Assembly (NCBI GenBank): GCA_905234835.1
Contig: CAJOIZ010000024.1
Location: 1-64,000, forward strand
Direction: 5' to 3'
Source: Paludibacteraceae bacterium
GTDB taxonomy: Bacteria; Bacteroidota; Bacteroidia; Bacteroidales; Paludibacteraceae
DNA length: 64,000 nucleotides
The position numbers were made by a program, and so were the translations under genes. Below the pieces are notes generated by a model, which worked only from the letters and a program-made list of their open reading frames with translations, was not told the origin of the DNA and did no database searches. Position 1 is the first letter of the stretch. Each line of letters starts with the position of its first letter. Of this stretch, positions 8,009 to 17,421 are shown piece by piece.

Positions 8009-8683
8009 ATGAAAAAGATTATTCTTATCGTACCGTGTCTTCTGTTTTGGCTGGCTGCTCACAATGTGTCTGCCGCTGCGCCGGATGGCAAAAGACAGTT
8101 GGTTTCCTGCATCTCGAATATGGAGATGAACATCATGTACCGCGACTATGACAACAAGTTCCGGGTGATGGTGCAAGGTGTTCCCTATGAAAAGGTCAAA
8201 GTGCAGGCGGAATCAGCTATGGTTCGCAAAGAAGACGGATTGTGGATTATCACGCCGACCACCGACCGACAGACTATTACGGTCGAGGTCTTTGCTGACA
8301 TCAACGGACAGATACGCGAAGCGGGCACTTATCAATTCCGTGTCAAACCATTACCTCAACCGATGGCTTATCTGCTGTCGGACGGTAAAGAAATAGCCTC
8401 AGGGGAGTATGTGACTAAGAAACTGCTGATGAAAGAGAATACCGTCTTGGAAGTCTCATTCGGGTCAGATGGCATATTGAATGTGCCGTTGAAGATTTTA
8501 GGTTTCGATATGCTGTATGAAGACTATATTATTCATTCTGATTCGAATCGGTTCTCGGATGCCCAGCAGGCAAAATTCTTCCATTTGAAAGCGGGCGACA
8601 AAATAACCATACAGTCCATACGTGCCGTTGATTCAAATGGCAGAAAAGTATTCCTTTCTCCGCTTGTTTTCACAGTGAGATAA
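8009..8683 (+). CDS. Secreted protein resembling the C-terminal domains of GldM/PorM
   Basis: 224 residues with a signal peptide (residues 1-23, MKKIILIVPCLLFWLAA...). The body reads like the last two periplasmic domains of the gliding/T9SS motor protein GldM (PorM): an Ig-like domain with NIMYRDYDNKFRVMVQGVP (compare the GldM pattern Y.G.DNP..V.VPGVP), the linker FRVKPLPQP, then a final domain with FDMLYED, DAQQAKFFHLKAGDKITI and a closing SPLVFTV strand. GldM proper has an N-terminal membrane helix and two more domains, absent here. The gene stands alone, with no gldK/L/N nearby. It might cap or compete with the T9SS motor, or be an unrelated periplasmic use of the fold. The similarity is judged by eye. 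Confidence 0.6.
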   Translation: MKKIILIVPCLLFWLAAHNVSAAAPDGKRQLVSCISNMEMNIMYRDYDNKFRVMVQGVPYEKVKVQAESAMVRKEDGLWIITPTTDRQTITVEVFADINGQIREAGTYQFRVKPLPQPMAYLLSDGKEIASGEYVTKKLLMKENTVLEVSFGSDGILNVPLKILGFDMLYEDYIIHSDSNRFSDAQQAKFFHLKAGDKITIQSIRAVDSNGRKVFLSPLVFTVR

Positions 8684-8702
8684 CAACTAAATACACCATA
8701 CT

Positions 8703-10724
8703 ATGAACACCTTCCAACAAGAAATCCTGGCGGGCATCCCCGCCGGACTGCCCGAGGTCAAACCCTATGACCCCAGTATCAACCACGCACCCAAGCGCAA
8801 AGACATCCTCACCGACGAGGAGAAAGTGCTGGCACTCAAGAACGCCCTGCGTTACTTCGACCCCAAGCACCACGCCGTCCTCGCACCCGAGTTCGCGCAG
8901 GAGCTGAAGGACTACGGCCGCATCTATATGTACCGTTTCCGTCCCTCTTACGAGATGTATGCCCGTCCAATTGACGAGTACCCTGCCCGTTCCAAGCAGG
9001 CTGCGGCTATAATGGCGATGATTCAGAACAACCTCGACCCGCGTGTGGCGCAGCACCCTCACGAACTCATCATCTACGGCGGCAATGGTGCCATCTTCCA
9101 GAACTGGGCGCAGTACCGCCTCACGATGCAGTACCTCGCCACGATGACCGATGAGCAGACGCTCGCTATGTACTCCGGTCTGCCGATGGGACTCTTCCCC
9201 TCGCACAAGGACGCGCCGCGTGTTGTCGTCACCAACGGTATGGTCATCCCCAACTACTCCAAGCCTGACGACTGGGAGCGGTTCAACGCCCTCGGCGTGT
9301 CGCAGTACGGACAGATGACCGCCGGCTCGTATATGTACATCGGTCCGCAAGGCATCGTCCACGGCACCACGATCACCGTCATGAACGCTGCCCGCAAGCA
9401 ACTCCGTAAGCGCGGACTGAAAGGCACGGCGGATGAGCGCAAGGGTATGCTCTTCGTCACAGCAGGTCTCGGCGGTATGTCCGGCGCACAGCCCAAGGCG
9501 GGTAACATCGCAGGCGTGGTCAGCGTCACGGCGGAAATCAACCCCAAGGCGGCTCAGAAACGCTACGAACAGGGCTGGGTGGACGAACTGCACACCGACC
9601 TCACCGAACTCATCGCCCGCATACGCCGTGCGCAGCAGGACAAAGAGGTGGTCAGCCTCGCCTACGTAGGCAACGTGGTGGACCTCTGGGAACGCCTTGC
9701 AGACGAGCACATTGCCGTGGACCTCGGCTCCGACCAGACCTCCCTCCACAACCCGTGGGCGGGCGGTTATTACCCCGTAGGCTACAGTCTCGAAGAGTCG
9801 CAGCGTATGATGGCAGCCGAACCCGACCGTTTCCGCGAAGCGGTACAGGCATCGCTACGCCGTCACGTGGCTGCCATCAACCGCCTGAGCAGCAACGGTA
9901 TGTATTTCTTCGACTATGGCAACGCTTTCCTCCTTGAGTCGAGCCGTGCCGGAGCCGATGTACTCAATGCCGACGGCACGTTCCGCTATCCGTCTTACGT
10001 GCAGGATATTATGGGACCGATGTTCTTCGACTACGGCTTCGGACCTTTCCGCTGGGTTTGTTTGTCCGAAGACCCGCAAGACCTCAGGAAGTCCGACGAA
10101 CTGGCAATAAAAGTGTTGAGCGAGATAGTGCAGACCGCTCCCGAAGAGATTCAGGGACAGATGCACGACAACATACGCTGGATAGAAGAGGCGGGACGCA
10201 ACAACCTCGTTGTCGGCTCGCAGGCGCGTATCCTCTATGCCGACTGCGAAGGCAGAACGAAGATTGCCCTTGCCTTCAACGATGCCATCCGTCGCGGAGA
10301 GATCAAAGGCGGTATCGTCCTCGGGCGTGACCACCACGATGTCAGCGGCACCGACTCGCCTTTCCGCGAGACCAGCAATATCTACGACGGCAGCCGCTTC
10401 ACGGCGGATATGGCTGTTCAGAACGTCATTGGTGACGGTTTTCGCGGTGCCACGTGGGTCAGCATCCACAACGGTGGCGGCGTAGGCTGGGGCGAAGTCA
10501 TCAACGGCGGCTTCGGTATGTTTATTGACGGCAGCGAGGATGCCGATCGCCGGATAAGGAACATGCTTTTCTGGGACGTTAACAACGGCATCGCCCGCCG
10601 CTCGTGGGCGCGTAACGAAGGTGCCAACCACGCCATCCTTCGCGAGATGCGCCGCACCCCCGGCCTGCGTGTCACCGTTCCCAATATGGCTGACGACGCA
10701 CTTGTCCGCAACGCCCTGAAATAA
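8703..10724 (+). CDS. hutU: Urocanate hydratase
   Basis: Second step of histidine breakdown: urocanate plus water to imidazolonepropionate, with tightly bound NAD+. 673 residues, the longer form common in Bacteroidota (the Pseudomonas enzyme is ~560). Recognisable family stretches are LIIYGGNGAIFQNWAQY, YSGLPMGLFPS, MTAGSYMYIGPQGIVHGT, GLGGMSGAQPKAG, DQTSLHNPW and the C-terminal WVSIHNGGGVGWGEVINGG. ATG 8703 gives a normal N-terminus. hutH and hutI follow after an intervening outer-membrane gene. Confidence 0.97.
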   Translation: MNTFQQEILAGIPAGLPEVKPYDPSINHAPKRKDILTDEEKVLALKNALRYFDPKHHAVLAPEFAQELKDYGRIYMYRFRPSYEMYARPIDEYPARSKQAAAIMAMIQNNLDPRVAQHPHELIIYGGNGAIFQNWAQYRLTMQYLATMTDEQTLAMYSGLPMGLFPSHKDAPRVVVTNGMVIPNYSKPDDWERFNALGVSQYGQMTAGSYMYIGPQGIVHGTTITVMNAARKQLRKRGLKGTADERKGMLFVTAGLGGMSGAQPKAGNIAGVVSVTAEINPKAAQKRYEQGWVDELHTDLTELIARIRRAQQDKEVVSLAYVGNVVDLWERLADEHIAVDLGSDQTSLHNPWAGGYYPVGYSLEESQRMMAAEPDRFREAVQASLRRHVAAINRLSSNGMYFFDYGNAFLLESSRAGADVLNADGTFRYPSYVQDIMGPMFFDYGFGPFRWVCLSEDPQDLRKSDELAIKVLSEIVQTAPEEIQGQMHDNIRWIEEAGRNNLVVGSQARILYADCEGRTKIALAFNDAIRRGEIKGGIVLGRDHHDVSGTDSPFRETSNIYDGSRFTADMAVQNVIGDGFRGATWVSIHNGGGVGWGEVINGGFGMFIDGSEDADRRIRNMLFWDVNNGIARRSWARNEGANHAILREMRRTPGLRVTVPNMADDALVRNALK

Positions 10725-10756
10725 CTAAACGAAAGCGCTTGCCACATAGCCACCAG

Positions 10757-10789
10757 ACTATAGGGATACTATAGGGATACTATAGGGAT
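10757..10789 (+). repeat. Perfect 11-bp tandem repeat, 3 units
   Basis: ACTATAGGGAT occurs three times head to tail directly downstream of hutU. It is one of several intergenic 11-bp repeat arrays in the window. Confidence 0.85.
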
Positions 10790-10846
10790 AGCGTCGTCAT
10801 ACTAAGCCATAAACTTATCACATAGCAGCAGATTCCTACATGATAA

Positions 10847-11983
10847 ATGAACAGGATTTTCTTAATAGGGTTGTTTGTCGCTTTTGCATCAGCACTTGGT
10901 GCATCTGAACCCGTACATGATTCCATAGCATCACCTGCCGGCAGGTGGTTTCGCTATGTGCCGTATGGTCACTCGCTGTATGCAGATGAGCATCCCAACT
11001 ATGTGCGTATGGATTTGGGAGCTGTGTCATACTCACCCGTTACCAACTATGGAGGCTCGGACAGAAAGTACAGTCCGCAGATTATGGCGGTATTTGGCGG
11101 AAGAATCAGTATATGGAATATTGACTTGTGCCGGCGGCAGTTTGGTATGGACGTAACGCAGACGTTCAGCGCGAACCTCTGGATGGATATATCCGAGCAT
11201 ACCACTTCGCCGGTTATCAACACCGATTACCGTGTTGCTATACCTACTTTCACTTTTATTCACCGTTTCGGTGTTACCGAAGTCAGCAACGCTCCGAATA
11301 ATAGAAAGCATCCGTTTCTTAAGAACTATAGCATTCAACTGTGTCCTTTCATGCACGAATCGACTCATATAGGCGACGAGATGGTTCTCCAGCGGGCGGA
11401 CAAAGGATATGCTTTGCGCCGTGTTAATGTGAGTTACAATTATGCGGAAATAGGTATTACCCTCAACGAACCCGAAGACCGTTATATAGAGAATCATACG
11501 TTCCGATTGGGTGCGCTTATGTTACTCAATCCTCAACACGGTTGGTACTTTGTCAATACTAACGATGGAGCGGTCAATAACCTTGCTTCCAATCATGATG
11601 TACACTCGAACCAAGCCGGGCAATTGGAGCGATATGGACCCGATGGTATGCCGTTTGAGGTGTGGTTGCAGTACCAGTACCAATCCGGATGCAGCCCACA
11701 CGGTTTTCAGGCTTTGGTTTCTGCCGAGGTGCGCAATCGGGCTATGTACGCTTATTCGCTCGCAGAGACAAAGATTGCTACCACGCCGCGTTACATTGAC
11801 TCCGACCGGAGAAGATTCACGTATAGTGTTTTTGTAGGAGCGAGGTATAATATGCCGCATTACGACGGGTATTTCTCACGGGTTTCTGTAGGTGTGCGGG
11901 CTTACCACGGTAACTGCCCGTATGGGATGTTCCGCAGTGTGGACGATTTCTCGCACATCGGCTTGTGTATCGTATATCAGTAA
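10847..11983 (+). CDS. Outer-membrane beta-barrel protein, DUF1207-like
   Basis: 378 residues with a signal peptide (MNRIFLIGLFVAFASALGASE). The rest alternates polar and hydrophobic residues with many aromatic strand ends and ends in LCIVYQ, typical of an outer-membrane barrel. The stretch FMHESTHIGDEMVLQ resembles the H-x-S-x-H-L-G-D motif of DUF1207 proteins. Function unknown. It sits between hutU and hutH on the same strand, so a role in uptake of histidine or urocanate is conceivable but unsupported. Confidence 0.6.
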   Translation: MNRIFLIGLFVAFASALGASEPVHDSIASPAGRWFRYVPYGHSLYADEHPNYVRMDLGAVSYSPVTNYGGSDRKYSPQIMAVFGGRISIWNIDLCRRQFGMDVTQTFSANLWMDISEHTTSPVINTDYRVAIPTFTFIHRFGVTEVSNAPNNRKHPFLKNYSIQLCPFMHESTHIGDEMVLQRADKGYALRRVNVSYNYAEIGITLNEPEDRYIENHTFRLGALMLLNPQHGWYFVNTNDGAVNNLASNHDVHSNQAGQLERYGPDGMPFEVWLQYQYQSGCSPHGFQALVSAEVRNRAMYAYSLAETKIATTPRYIDSDRRRFTYSVFVGARYNMPHYDGYFSRVSVGVRAYHGNCPYGMFRSVDDFSHIGLCIVYQ

Positions 11984-12037
11984 ATGGCATCATAAATAAC
12001 GAATTATAGACTATAAACAACTTAAAAATAAACTATT

Positions 12038-13522
12038 ATGCACACCATTTCACATGAGATGCTTACGCTGGATCGCGTAAAGCAGATTCTGGACAACCAC
12101 GAACAGTTGGAACTTGGCAAAGAGGCAATAGCCGCCATCGAAAAATGCCGCAAGTACCTTGACAGCAAGATGGGTGACATTGGACGTCCCGTCTATGGCG
12201 TGACTACCGGTTTCGGCTCGTTGTGCAACATCACCATCCCCGAAGAGGATCTGAGCCAGTTGCAGCACAACCTCGTCATGTCGCACGCCTGTGGCATGGG
12301 CGATGAGGTACGCCCGGAAATAGTGAAGATTATGCTGTTGCTCAAGGCGCAGTCGCTCAGTTATGGTCATTCGGGTTCGCAACTCATCACCGTGCAGCGG
12401 CTCGTCGATATGTTCAACAACGACATCTTGCCTGTTGTTTATCAGCAAGGGTCGCTTGGCGCATCGGGTGACCTTGCCCCACTGGCACACCTCTGTCTGC
12501 CGCTTATAGGCATGGGCGAAGTGTATTACAAGGGTGCACGACGGAAGAGCGCAGATGTATGGAAGGAGATGGGCTGGGAACCGATACGCTTGCAGTCGAA
12601 AGAAGGACTCGCACTGCTCAACGGCACACAGTTCATGAGTGCGCATGCAGTATGGTCGCTTATCCAGGCTGAACGACTGAGCAAGTGGGCGGATATGATT
12701 GGTGCCATCTCACTGGAGGCATTTGACGGACGTATCGAACCTTTCTACCCGCATAGCCATCGCCTACGCCGACAACCGGGACAACTTCTCACTGCAGATC
12801 GCTTCCGCGAACTGTTGGAAGGCAGCGAACTGATTGTACGTAAGAAAGAGCATGTACAGGACCCGTATTCATTCCGTTGCATACCGCAGGTACACGGTGC
12901 CGCTAAGGACAGCATAGCCTACGTGCGCAGTGCCATAGAGAACGAAATCAACTCCGCCACCGATAATCCCAATGTATTCCCGGATGAGGATATGATTATC
13001 TCTGCCGGAAACTTCCACGGAGAACCCATTGCCTTGCCGATGGATATGCTTGCCATAGCCCTCAATGAACTGGCAAGCATCTCCGAGCGTCGTATCTATA
13101 AACTTATCTCCGGACAACGCGGACTGCCTTCGTTCCTCGTAGCCAAGCCCGGACTCAACAGCGGCTTTATGATTCCGCAGTACACCGCTGCCTCCATTGT
13201 CAGCCAGAGCAAAGGCTTATGCTGGCCTGCCTCATGCGATAGTATACCCTCATCGCAGGGACAGGAAGACCATGTGTCAATGGGAGCTAATGCCGCCACT
13301 AAACTTGTGCGAGTGGTAGAGAACACCGAGTCTGTACTCGGTATCGAACTGATGAACGCCGCGCAAGCATTAGAGTTCCGCCGACCGGCCAAGTCCTCAG
13401 AGAAATTAGAGAAGATTGTTTCTGAATACCGCAAACAGGTGCCGTTCATCTATGTGGACCAGTATATGCACCCGTTGATGGCGGCATCCAAAGAGTTCAT
13501 ACGCCGTGAAGACCTGTATTAA
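12038..13522 (+). CDS. hutH: Histidine ammonia-lyase
   Basis: Removes ammonia from L-histidine to give trans-urocanate, the first step of histidine breakdown; cytosolic homotetramer. 494 residues, normal length. The Ala-Ser-Gly triad that cyclises to the MIO cofactor is at 142-144 (GSLGASGDLAPLAHL). Other family stretches: YGVTTGFGSL, NGTQFMSAHAV, QDPYSFRCIPQVHGA, ATDNPNVF and QEDHVSMGANAA. Its end overlaps hutI by 17 bp, so the two are translated together. Confidence 0.97.
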   Translation: MHTISHEMLTLDRVKQILDNHEQLELGKEAIAAIEKCRKYLDSKMGDIGRPVYGVTTGFGSLCNITIPEEDLSQLQHNLVMSHACGMGDEVRPEIVKIMLLLKAQSLSYGHSGSQLITVQRLVDMFNNDILPVVYQQGSLGASGDLAPLAHLCLPLIGMGEVYYKGARRKSADVWKEMGWEPIRLQSKEGLALLNGTQFMSAHAVWSLIQAERLSKWADMIGAISLEAFDGRIEPFYPHSHRLRRQPGQLLTADRFRELLEGSELIVRKKEHVQDPYSFRCIPQVHGAAKDSIAYVRSAIENEINSATDNPNVFPDEDMIISAGNFHGEPIALPMDMLAIALNELASISERRIYKLISGQRGLPSFLVAKPGLNSGFMIPQYTAASIVSQSKGLCWPASCDSIPSSQGQEDHVSMGANAATKLVRVVENTESVLGIELMNAAQALEFRRPAKSSEKLEKIVSEYRKQVPFIYVDQYMHPLMAASKEFIRREDLY

Positions 13523-14732
13523 GAATATACGCGAGATAGTGGGCATCTTGCCGCAGGGAGTACTGCGCAAGCAGGGTGCGGAGATGAACGAGACCGGCAC
13601 GCTGCAGGACGCATACCTGCTCATAGAAGACGGACGCATAGCCGCTTTCGGAGGTATGCAGGACATGCCCGCTGATGCTGAAAAGTACATAGACGCAGAA
13701 GGAGGTATGGTACTGCCATCCTTCTGCGACTCGCACACACACATAGTCTATGCGGGCAGTAGGGATGGCGAGTTCCTTGATAAGATCAACGGTCTGAGTT
13801 ACGAAGAGATAGCCCGTCGTGGCGGAGGCATACTCAACTCCTCCGACCGCCTGCACGAGACGTCGGAGGAAGAACTCTATCGCCAATCAATGGAGCGCGT
13901 AAACGAAATGATAAGCAAAGGCACAGGAGCCATTGAGATCAAGAGCGGCTACGGGCTGCGCACAGAGGACGAATTGAAGATGCTGCGCGTAATCCGCCGC
14001 ATAAAAGAGACATGTCCTGCACTGGTCAAAGCCACCTTTCTCGGTGCGCACGCTGTCGGACGCGGCTACGGACACGAAGAGTATGTGCGACTTGTGTGTG
14101 AGGAGATGATTCCCGCTGTGGCAAAAGAGGGCTTGGCGGACTTTGTGGACGTGTTCTGCGACGAAGGGTTCTTCACTGTGGATGACACGGACCGCATATT
14201 GGACGCAGGTGCGAAACACGGTCTGCGACCGAAGATTCACGCCAACGAACTGGAAGTTAGCGGTGGGGTACAGATAGGAGTGAAACACCATGCTTTGAGT
14301 GTGGACCACCTCGAGAAAACCACCGATGCTGAGATAGAGGCGTTACGCGGCTTGGATACGATGCCGACCATGCTACCTGGCTCATCGTTCTTCCTCGGCC
14401 TTCCCTACGGACGCGCCAAAGACTATATCAACGCAGGCTTGGGTGTAGCATTGGCGAGCGACTATAACCCGGGCTCCAGCCCAAGCGGTGATATGCGTTT
14501 TGTATGGGCGATGGGTTGCATTCGTATGCGCCTTACGCCCGTGCAGGCATTCAATGCCGTAACCATCAACAGTGCATACGCGATGGGCATAAGTGACGAA
14601 GTAGGCTCCATTACAATAGGCAAGCGCGCCAACCTGATTGTGACGCGCCCCCTTCATTCACTGACGATGATTCCGTACCACTATCAGACGCCGTGGATAC
14701 ACCTCCGTCTGTTATCGGGTGTACCTTGCTGA
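13506..14732 (+). CDS. hutI: Imidazolonepropionase
   Basis: Third step of histidine breakdown: opens the imidazolone ring to N-formimino-L-glutamate. 408 residues of an amidohydrolase TIM barrel. Metal-binding HxH is at 77-79 (FCDSHTHIVYAG); then AIEIKSGYGL, KATFLGAHAVG, KIHANEL, ALSVDHLE and the metal aspartate in ALASDYNPGSSP. It starts with GTG at 13506 inside the hutH end, a coupling overlap. The next step (formiminoglutamate to glutamate, ftcD, hutF or hutG) is not encoded in this window. Confidence 0.96.
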   Translation: MKTCIKNIREIVGILPQGVLRKQGAEMNETGTLQDAYLLIEDGRIAAFGGMQDMPADAEKYIDAEGGMVLPSFCDSHTHIVYAGSRDGEFLDKINGLSYEEIARRGGGILNSSDRLHETSEEELYRQSMERVNEMISKGTGAIEIKSGYGLRTEDELKMLRVIRRIKETCPALVKATFLGAHAVGRGYGHEEYVRLVCEEMIPAVAKEGLADFVDVFCDEGFFTVDDTDRILDAGAKHGLRPKIHANELEVSGGVQIGVKHHALSVDHLEKTTDAEIEALRGLDTMPTMLPGSSFFLGLPYGRAKDYINAGLGVALASDYNPGSSPSGDMRFVWAMGCIRMRLTPVQAFNAVTINSAYAMGISDEVGSITIGKRANLIVTRPLHSLTMIPYHYQTPWIHLRLLSGVPC

Positions 14733-14739
14733 CCCTGGC

Positions 14740-16002
14740 TCACTCTTTCTGTGAATCCCATTCGCCCGTACGGACGAAATGTCCTAACCGACGCATAAAC
14801 GCTGACCGAAGAGACTTAAACTCCTCTTCGGTCAGTTCGTAACCGGTGAGGTTGGTTTGGAGCCAGTTGTCGGTATGACCGGCAAAGAGTATCAGTTCAC
14901 AGCAATGCGTGGCACCGTACTTGCTGCCACGAGGTACCCAGTCAAACTCGATGAATTGCGCGTCCACACCCTGCTTGCGCAGATACTTGGCATATCGGCG
15001 GGACGTATTGGTGAAGACATGATGGGTAACTAAACCGTTCAGCCATTTCGGCCCGAACATTGAACCATCGTCCTTTTGGGTGCAGACTAACACTTTCTTA
15101 GGATGTATATTCAGTTGCTTTGGCATTTGTTTCAATCCAGTTGGGGCGAAAGTCATAATGCCTATAGGTTGAGTCTTCTCGTAGGCAGTGTGTGCTTTGC
15201 GCAGTGTATCAGCAGAGCATGTTTGTAGATTTATGCCTTTAAGATAGCGGCGGATCATCTCACGCCAGTAACGCTTGCCTTCACTTTTGCTTCGTGTCAT
15301 TCCCATAGGCGCAGAAAAGACTGCCGCATAACGTATGAGCGGCTCATCCATTTCAGCGAGCAGATAAACAACTGACTGTGCCCCTGCCGACTGCCCGGAC
15401 AAAGTAATCTGATCCGGGTTGCCGCCGAACTCGCGAATATGGTTTCTTACCCAGCGTAGGGCATTCATCTGGTCATGAAGACCCAGATTGACACAACCGA
15501 TGTCGGGACGGTATGCATAGCCGAACACACTGAGGCGGTAACTGATAGTCACGGTAACGATGTTCTCCTGTACCGATAGTTCATCAAGGTCATTGACAGC
15601 CGTTTCACCACTGCCACCACTATACGCTCCTCCGTGGATATGTACCAACACCGGCAGCAGGGAATCAGTGGGCAGTACGTTATTCCCTTGTTTCCATTCG
15701 CGGGGCGTATTGATAGTCATGCATAGGCAGTCCTCTGACTCTTCCATCTCTTTCAAGTCAAAGCGCCCCCACATATCCAAAACTTCCTGCGTCAGGTGCT
15801 GTGGACACATAGGACCCCGCTTTGTGTGATCCTGTTCGGGGACAAACGAGTCAATTAGAACCGACTCGCAGAAACGCTCCGCGTGAGCGTACGGGATATT
15901 GTGGTAAGTAACAACGGGAACAGCCGCAATGCTTTCAAGCAGTCTGCTGCTCACTAACAAGATGATAAGAAAAAATAATCGGGTTCGCATAAGCATAATC
16001 AA
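14740..16002 (-). CDS. Secreted type-B carboxylesterase
   Basis: 420 residues of the alpha/beta-hydrolase carboxylesterase type B family. A signal peptide follows MRTRLFFLIILLVSSRLL; the start may be the internal Met at 15990. EDCLCMTINTP, the oxyanion-hole motif HIHGGAYSGGSGE and the nucleophile elbow GQSAGAQSV (Ser ~200) are clear, as is the catalytic His in GATHCCEL. The acidic residue is not obvious. At 420 residues it is shorter than typical members (~500). The substrate is unknown; periplasmic or lipid-associated esters or plant acyl groups are possible. Convergent with hutI, 7 bp apart. Confidence 0.85.
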   Translation of the reverse strand: MIMLMRTRLFFLIILLVSSRLLESIAAVPVVTYHNIPYAHAERFCESVLIDSFVPEQDHTKRGPMCPQHLTQEVLDMWGRFDLKEMEESEDCLCMTINTPREWKQGNNVLPTDSLLPVLVHIHGGAYSGGSGETAVNDLDELSVQENIVTVTISYRLSVFGYAYRPDIGCVNLGLHDQMNALRWVRNHIREFGGNPDQITLSGQSAGAQSVVYLLAEMDEPLIRYAAVFSAPMGMTRSKSEGKRYWREMIRRYLKGINLQTCSADTLRKAHTAYEKTQPIGIMTFAPTGLKQMPKQLNIHPKKVLVCTQKDDGSMFGPKWLNGLVTHHVFTNTSRRYAKYLRKQGVDAQFIEFDWVPRGSKYGATHCCELILFAGHTDNWLQTNLTGYELTEEEFKSLRSAFMRRLGHFVRTGEWDSQKE

Positions 16003-16040
16003 TAAGGTAAATGTATTTGGGTTACGCTATCGAATCTGTT

Positions 16041-16412
16041 TTATTGGAAACCAAACACGAAATAGACAGCCATAATCAGGCATATGCCTGCTGCAAGATG
16101 GTTCCAGTGGAGGTGCATATCAAACACAACCATTGAAAAGATGACGAACACCACCAGTGTGATGACTTCCTGAATGATTTTAAGTTGCATCAGACTGAAT
16201 GGACCTCCGTTACCTTCAAAACCTATGCGGTTAGCAGGCACTTGCAGACAGTACTCAAAAAAAGCGACTCCCCAACTGAAAACGATAACGAGAATCAACG
16301 GCCAATGTTGAAACCACTCGAACTTGTCAAGTTTCAAGTGGGCGTACCATGCGATGGTCATCATGATATTCGCAAAGAAAAGCAGAAGAATGGTTTGTAA
16401 TCCCTGTGCCAT
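16041..16412 (-). CDS. DMT-superfamily small membrane protein (DUF486)
   Basis: 123 residues with four predicted membrane helices. Starts MAQGLQTILLLFFANIMMTIAWYAHLK and contains the conserved WGVAFFEYCLQVPANRIG and SLMQLKIIQEVITL stretches of the DUF486 group, which is related to small EmrE-like transporters. The substrate is unknown. It lies between the esterase and the PP-loop gene on the same strand. Confidence 0.85.
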   Translation of the reverse strand: MAQGLQTILLLFFANIMMTIAWYAHLKLDKFEWFQHWPLILVIVFSWGVAFFEYCLQVPANRIGFEGNGGPFSLMQLKIIQEVITLVVFVIFSMVVFDMHLHWNHLAAGICLIMAVYFVFGFQ

Positions 16413-16448
16413 ATTCTGATAATAATTGTGTATTAACGTTGTCTGTTT

Positions 16449-17156
16449 CTACTCATTTCTTTGGATGGCGTGCAGCAACGAGGAGCGCACATCCGGATGT
16501 ATAGTTTCCAGTTCCTGCAGAAGGTTGCACATCCGCCTACGGTTGGTTACGTCCTCCCATTCGCAGGGAACTTTCTGTGTCTGATAGCCCCGCAAAGCAG
16601 CGTAACTGCTTATGTCTGCTTCTCGGATATACCATAGTGGGCGAATCAGCGCGATGGGCATCTTATCCAATTGTAGGATTGGAGGAATGGATGTGGCGCG
16701 ACCTTCATAGATGATATTCATAAGGAAAGTATGGAGTACATCGTCCTGATGGTGACCGAATGCTATCTTGTTGCAACCCTCTTCCTGCGCGACCTGTAAC
16801 AGCGCTTTACGTCTGTACCACGAACACAGGAAACAAGGCGATTTCTTTTCCTCACCCACGATACAGGTGTCACGTATCAACAGCGGCACACCCGCTTGCT
16901 CGCAGAACTGCTGCAGATAGGAAGTGTCTGTCAGGTATTTGCGTTGGCTGATGCGCACGTGTACGGCAGTGACGCGGATTGCAGGTTTGTATATACGTGC
17001 TTGTCTGCCGAGCAGTTCAGTCAGCAGCAGACTGTCCTTGCCGCCGCTCAGACCAATCAGTACATGGTCGCCATCGGCTAAGAGCTGATGGTCGGCGCAC
17101 GCTTTATGAAACAAACTCCACAGCTTGGTCCCTGCCTGTTTTTCCTGTTGGTTCAT
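16449..17156 (-). CDS. ttcA: PP-loop ATPase, TtcA-like tRNA 2-thiocytidine synthetase
   Basis: 235 residues from the Met at 17156; an upstream in-frame start at 17192 is possible but less TtcA-like. PP-loop SGGKDS at ~36-41 adenylates the target base. CFLCSWYRR (~106) has the CxxC that binds an Fe-S cluster in TtcA, and GHHQDDVLHTFLMNI is the family signature. TtcA thiolates C32 of tRNA anticodon loops. Bacteroidota also carry related PP-loop proteins acting on other targets, so the substrate is inferred. A tRNA gene lies just upstream on the same strand. Confidence 0.8.
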   Translation of the reverse strand: MNQQEKQAGTKLWSLFHKACADHQLLADGDHVLIGLSGGKDSLLLTELLGRQARIYKPAIRVTAVHVRISQRKYLTDTSYLQQFCEQAGVPLLIRDTCIVGEEKKSPCFLCSWYRRKALLQVAQEEGCNKIAFGHHQDDVLHTFLMNIIYEGRATSIPPILQLDKMPIALIRPLWYIREADISSYAALRGYQTQKVPCEWEDVTNRRRMCNLLQELETIHPDVRSSLLHAIQRNE

Positions 17157-17192
17157 GGCCACGACTCTGTATTGTGCTATCGTGAAAAGCAA

Positions 17193-17218
17193 GAGACAAC
17201 CGTTTCTGCGGTTGTCTC
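17193..17218 (-). terminator. Intrinsic terminator after tRNA-Met
   Basis: A perfect 10-bp stem (GAGACAACCG / CGGTTGTCTC, 6-nt loop) followed on the minus strand by TTGCTTTTC, located between the tRNA and the TtcA-like gene. Confidence 0.7.
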
Positions 17219-17223
17219 CCTTG

Positions 17224-17297
17224 TAGCGGGGCCCGGGATTGAACCGGGGACCTCATGATTATGAATCATGCGCTCTAACCAGCTGAGCTACCCCGCC
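17224..17297 (-). tRNA. tRNA-Met (anticodon CAT), elongator type
   Basis: 74 nt with full cloverleaf pairing. Acceptor GGCGGGG pairs with CCCCGCT, the D-stem is GCTC/GAGC, and the anticodon stem CATGA/TCATG holds the loop TTCATAA with anticodon CAT. The T-stem is CCGGG/CCCGG. The anticodon stem lacks the three G-C pairs of an initiator tRNA. A tRNA-Ile2 with lysidine-modified CAT cannot be fully excluded. CCA is not encoded. Confidence 0.95.
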
Positions 17298-17353
17298 GTA
17301 CTTTCGCTCTTCAGTAAAACAACCCCAAATACACTTTCGAGCGAAAGCGGCTG

Positions 17354-17384
17354 CAAAAGTACTGCCTATTTTCGGACAGACAAA
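17354..17384 (-). promoter_or_regulatory. Promoter of tRNA-Met
   Basis: On the minus strand TTTG, 19 bases, TACTTTTG, about 57 nt upstream of the mature tRNA. Confidence 0.75.
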
Positions 17385-17421
17385 ACTTTTTTTGAAAAAA
17401 ATGTTTTTTGCAGCCTTGCCA

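Noticed and set aside
8670..9749. Long (359-codon) open frame antisense to hutU
   Set aside because: Composition is a mirror of the highly conserved hutU codons; no family motifs and no promoter. A shadow frame.
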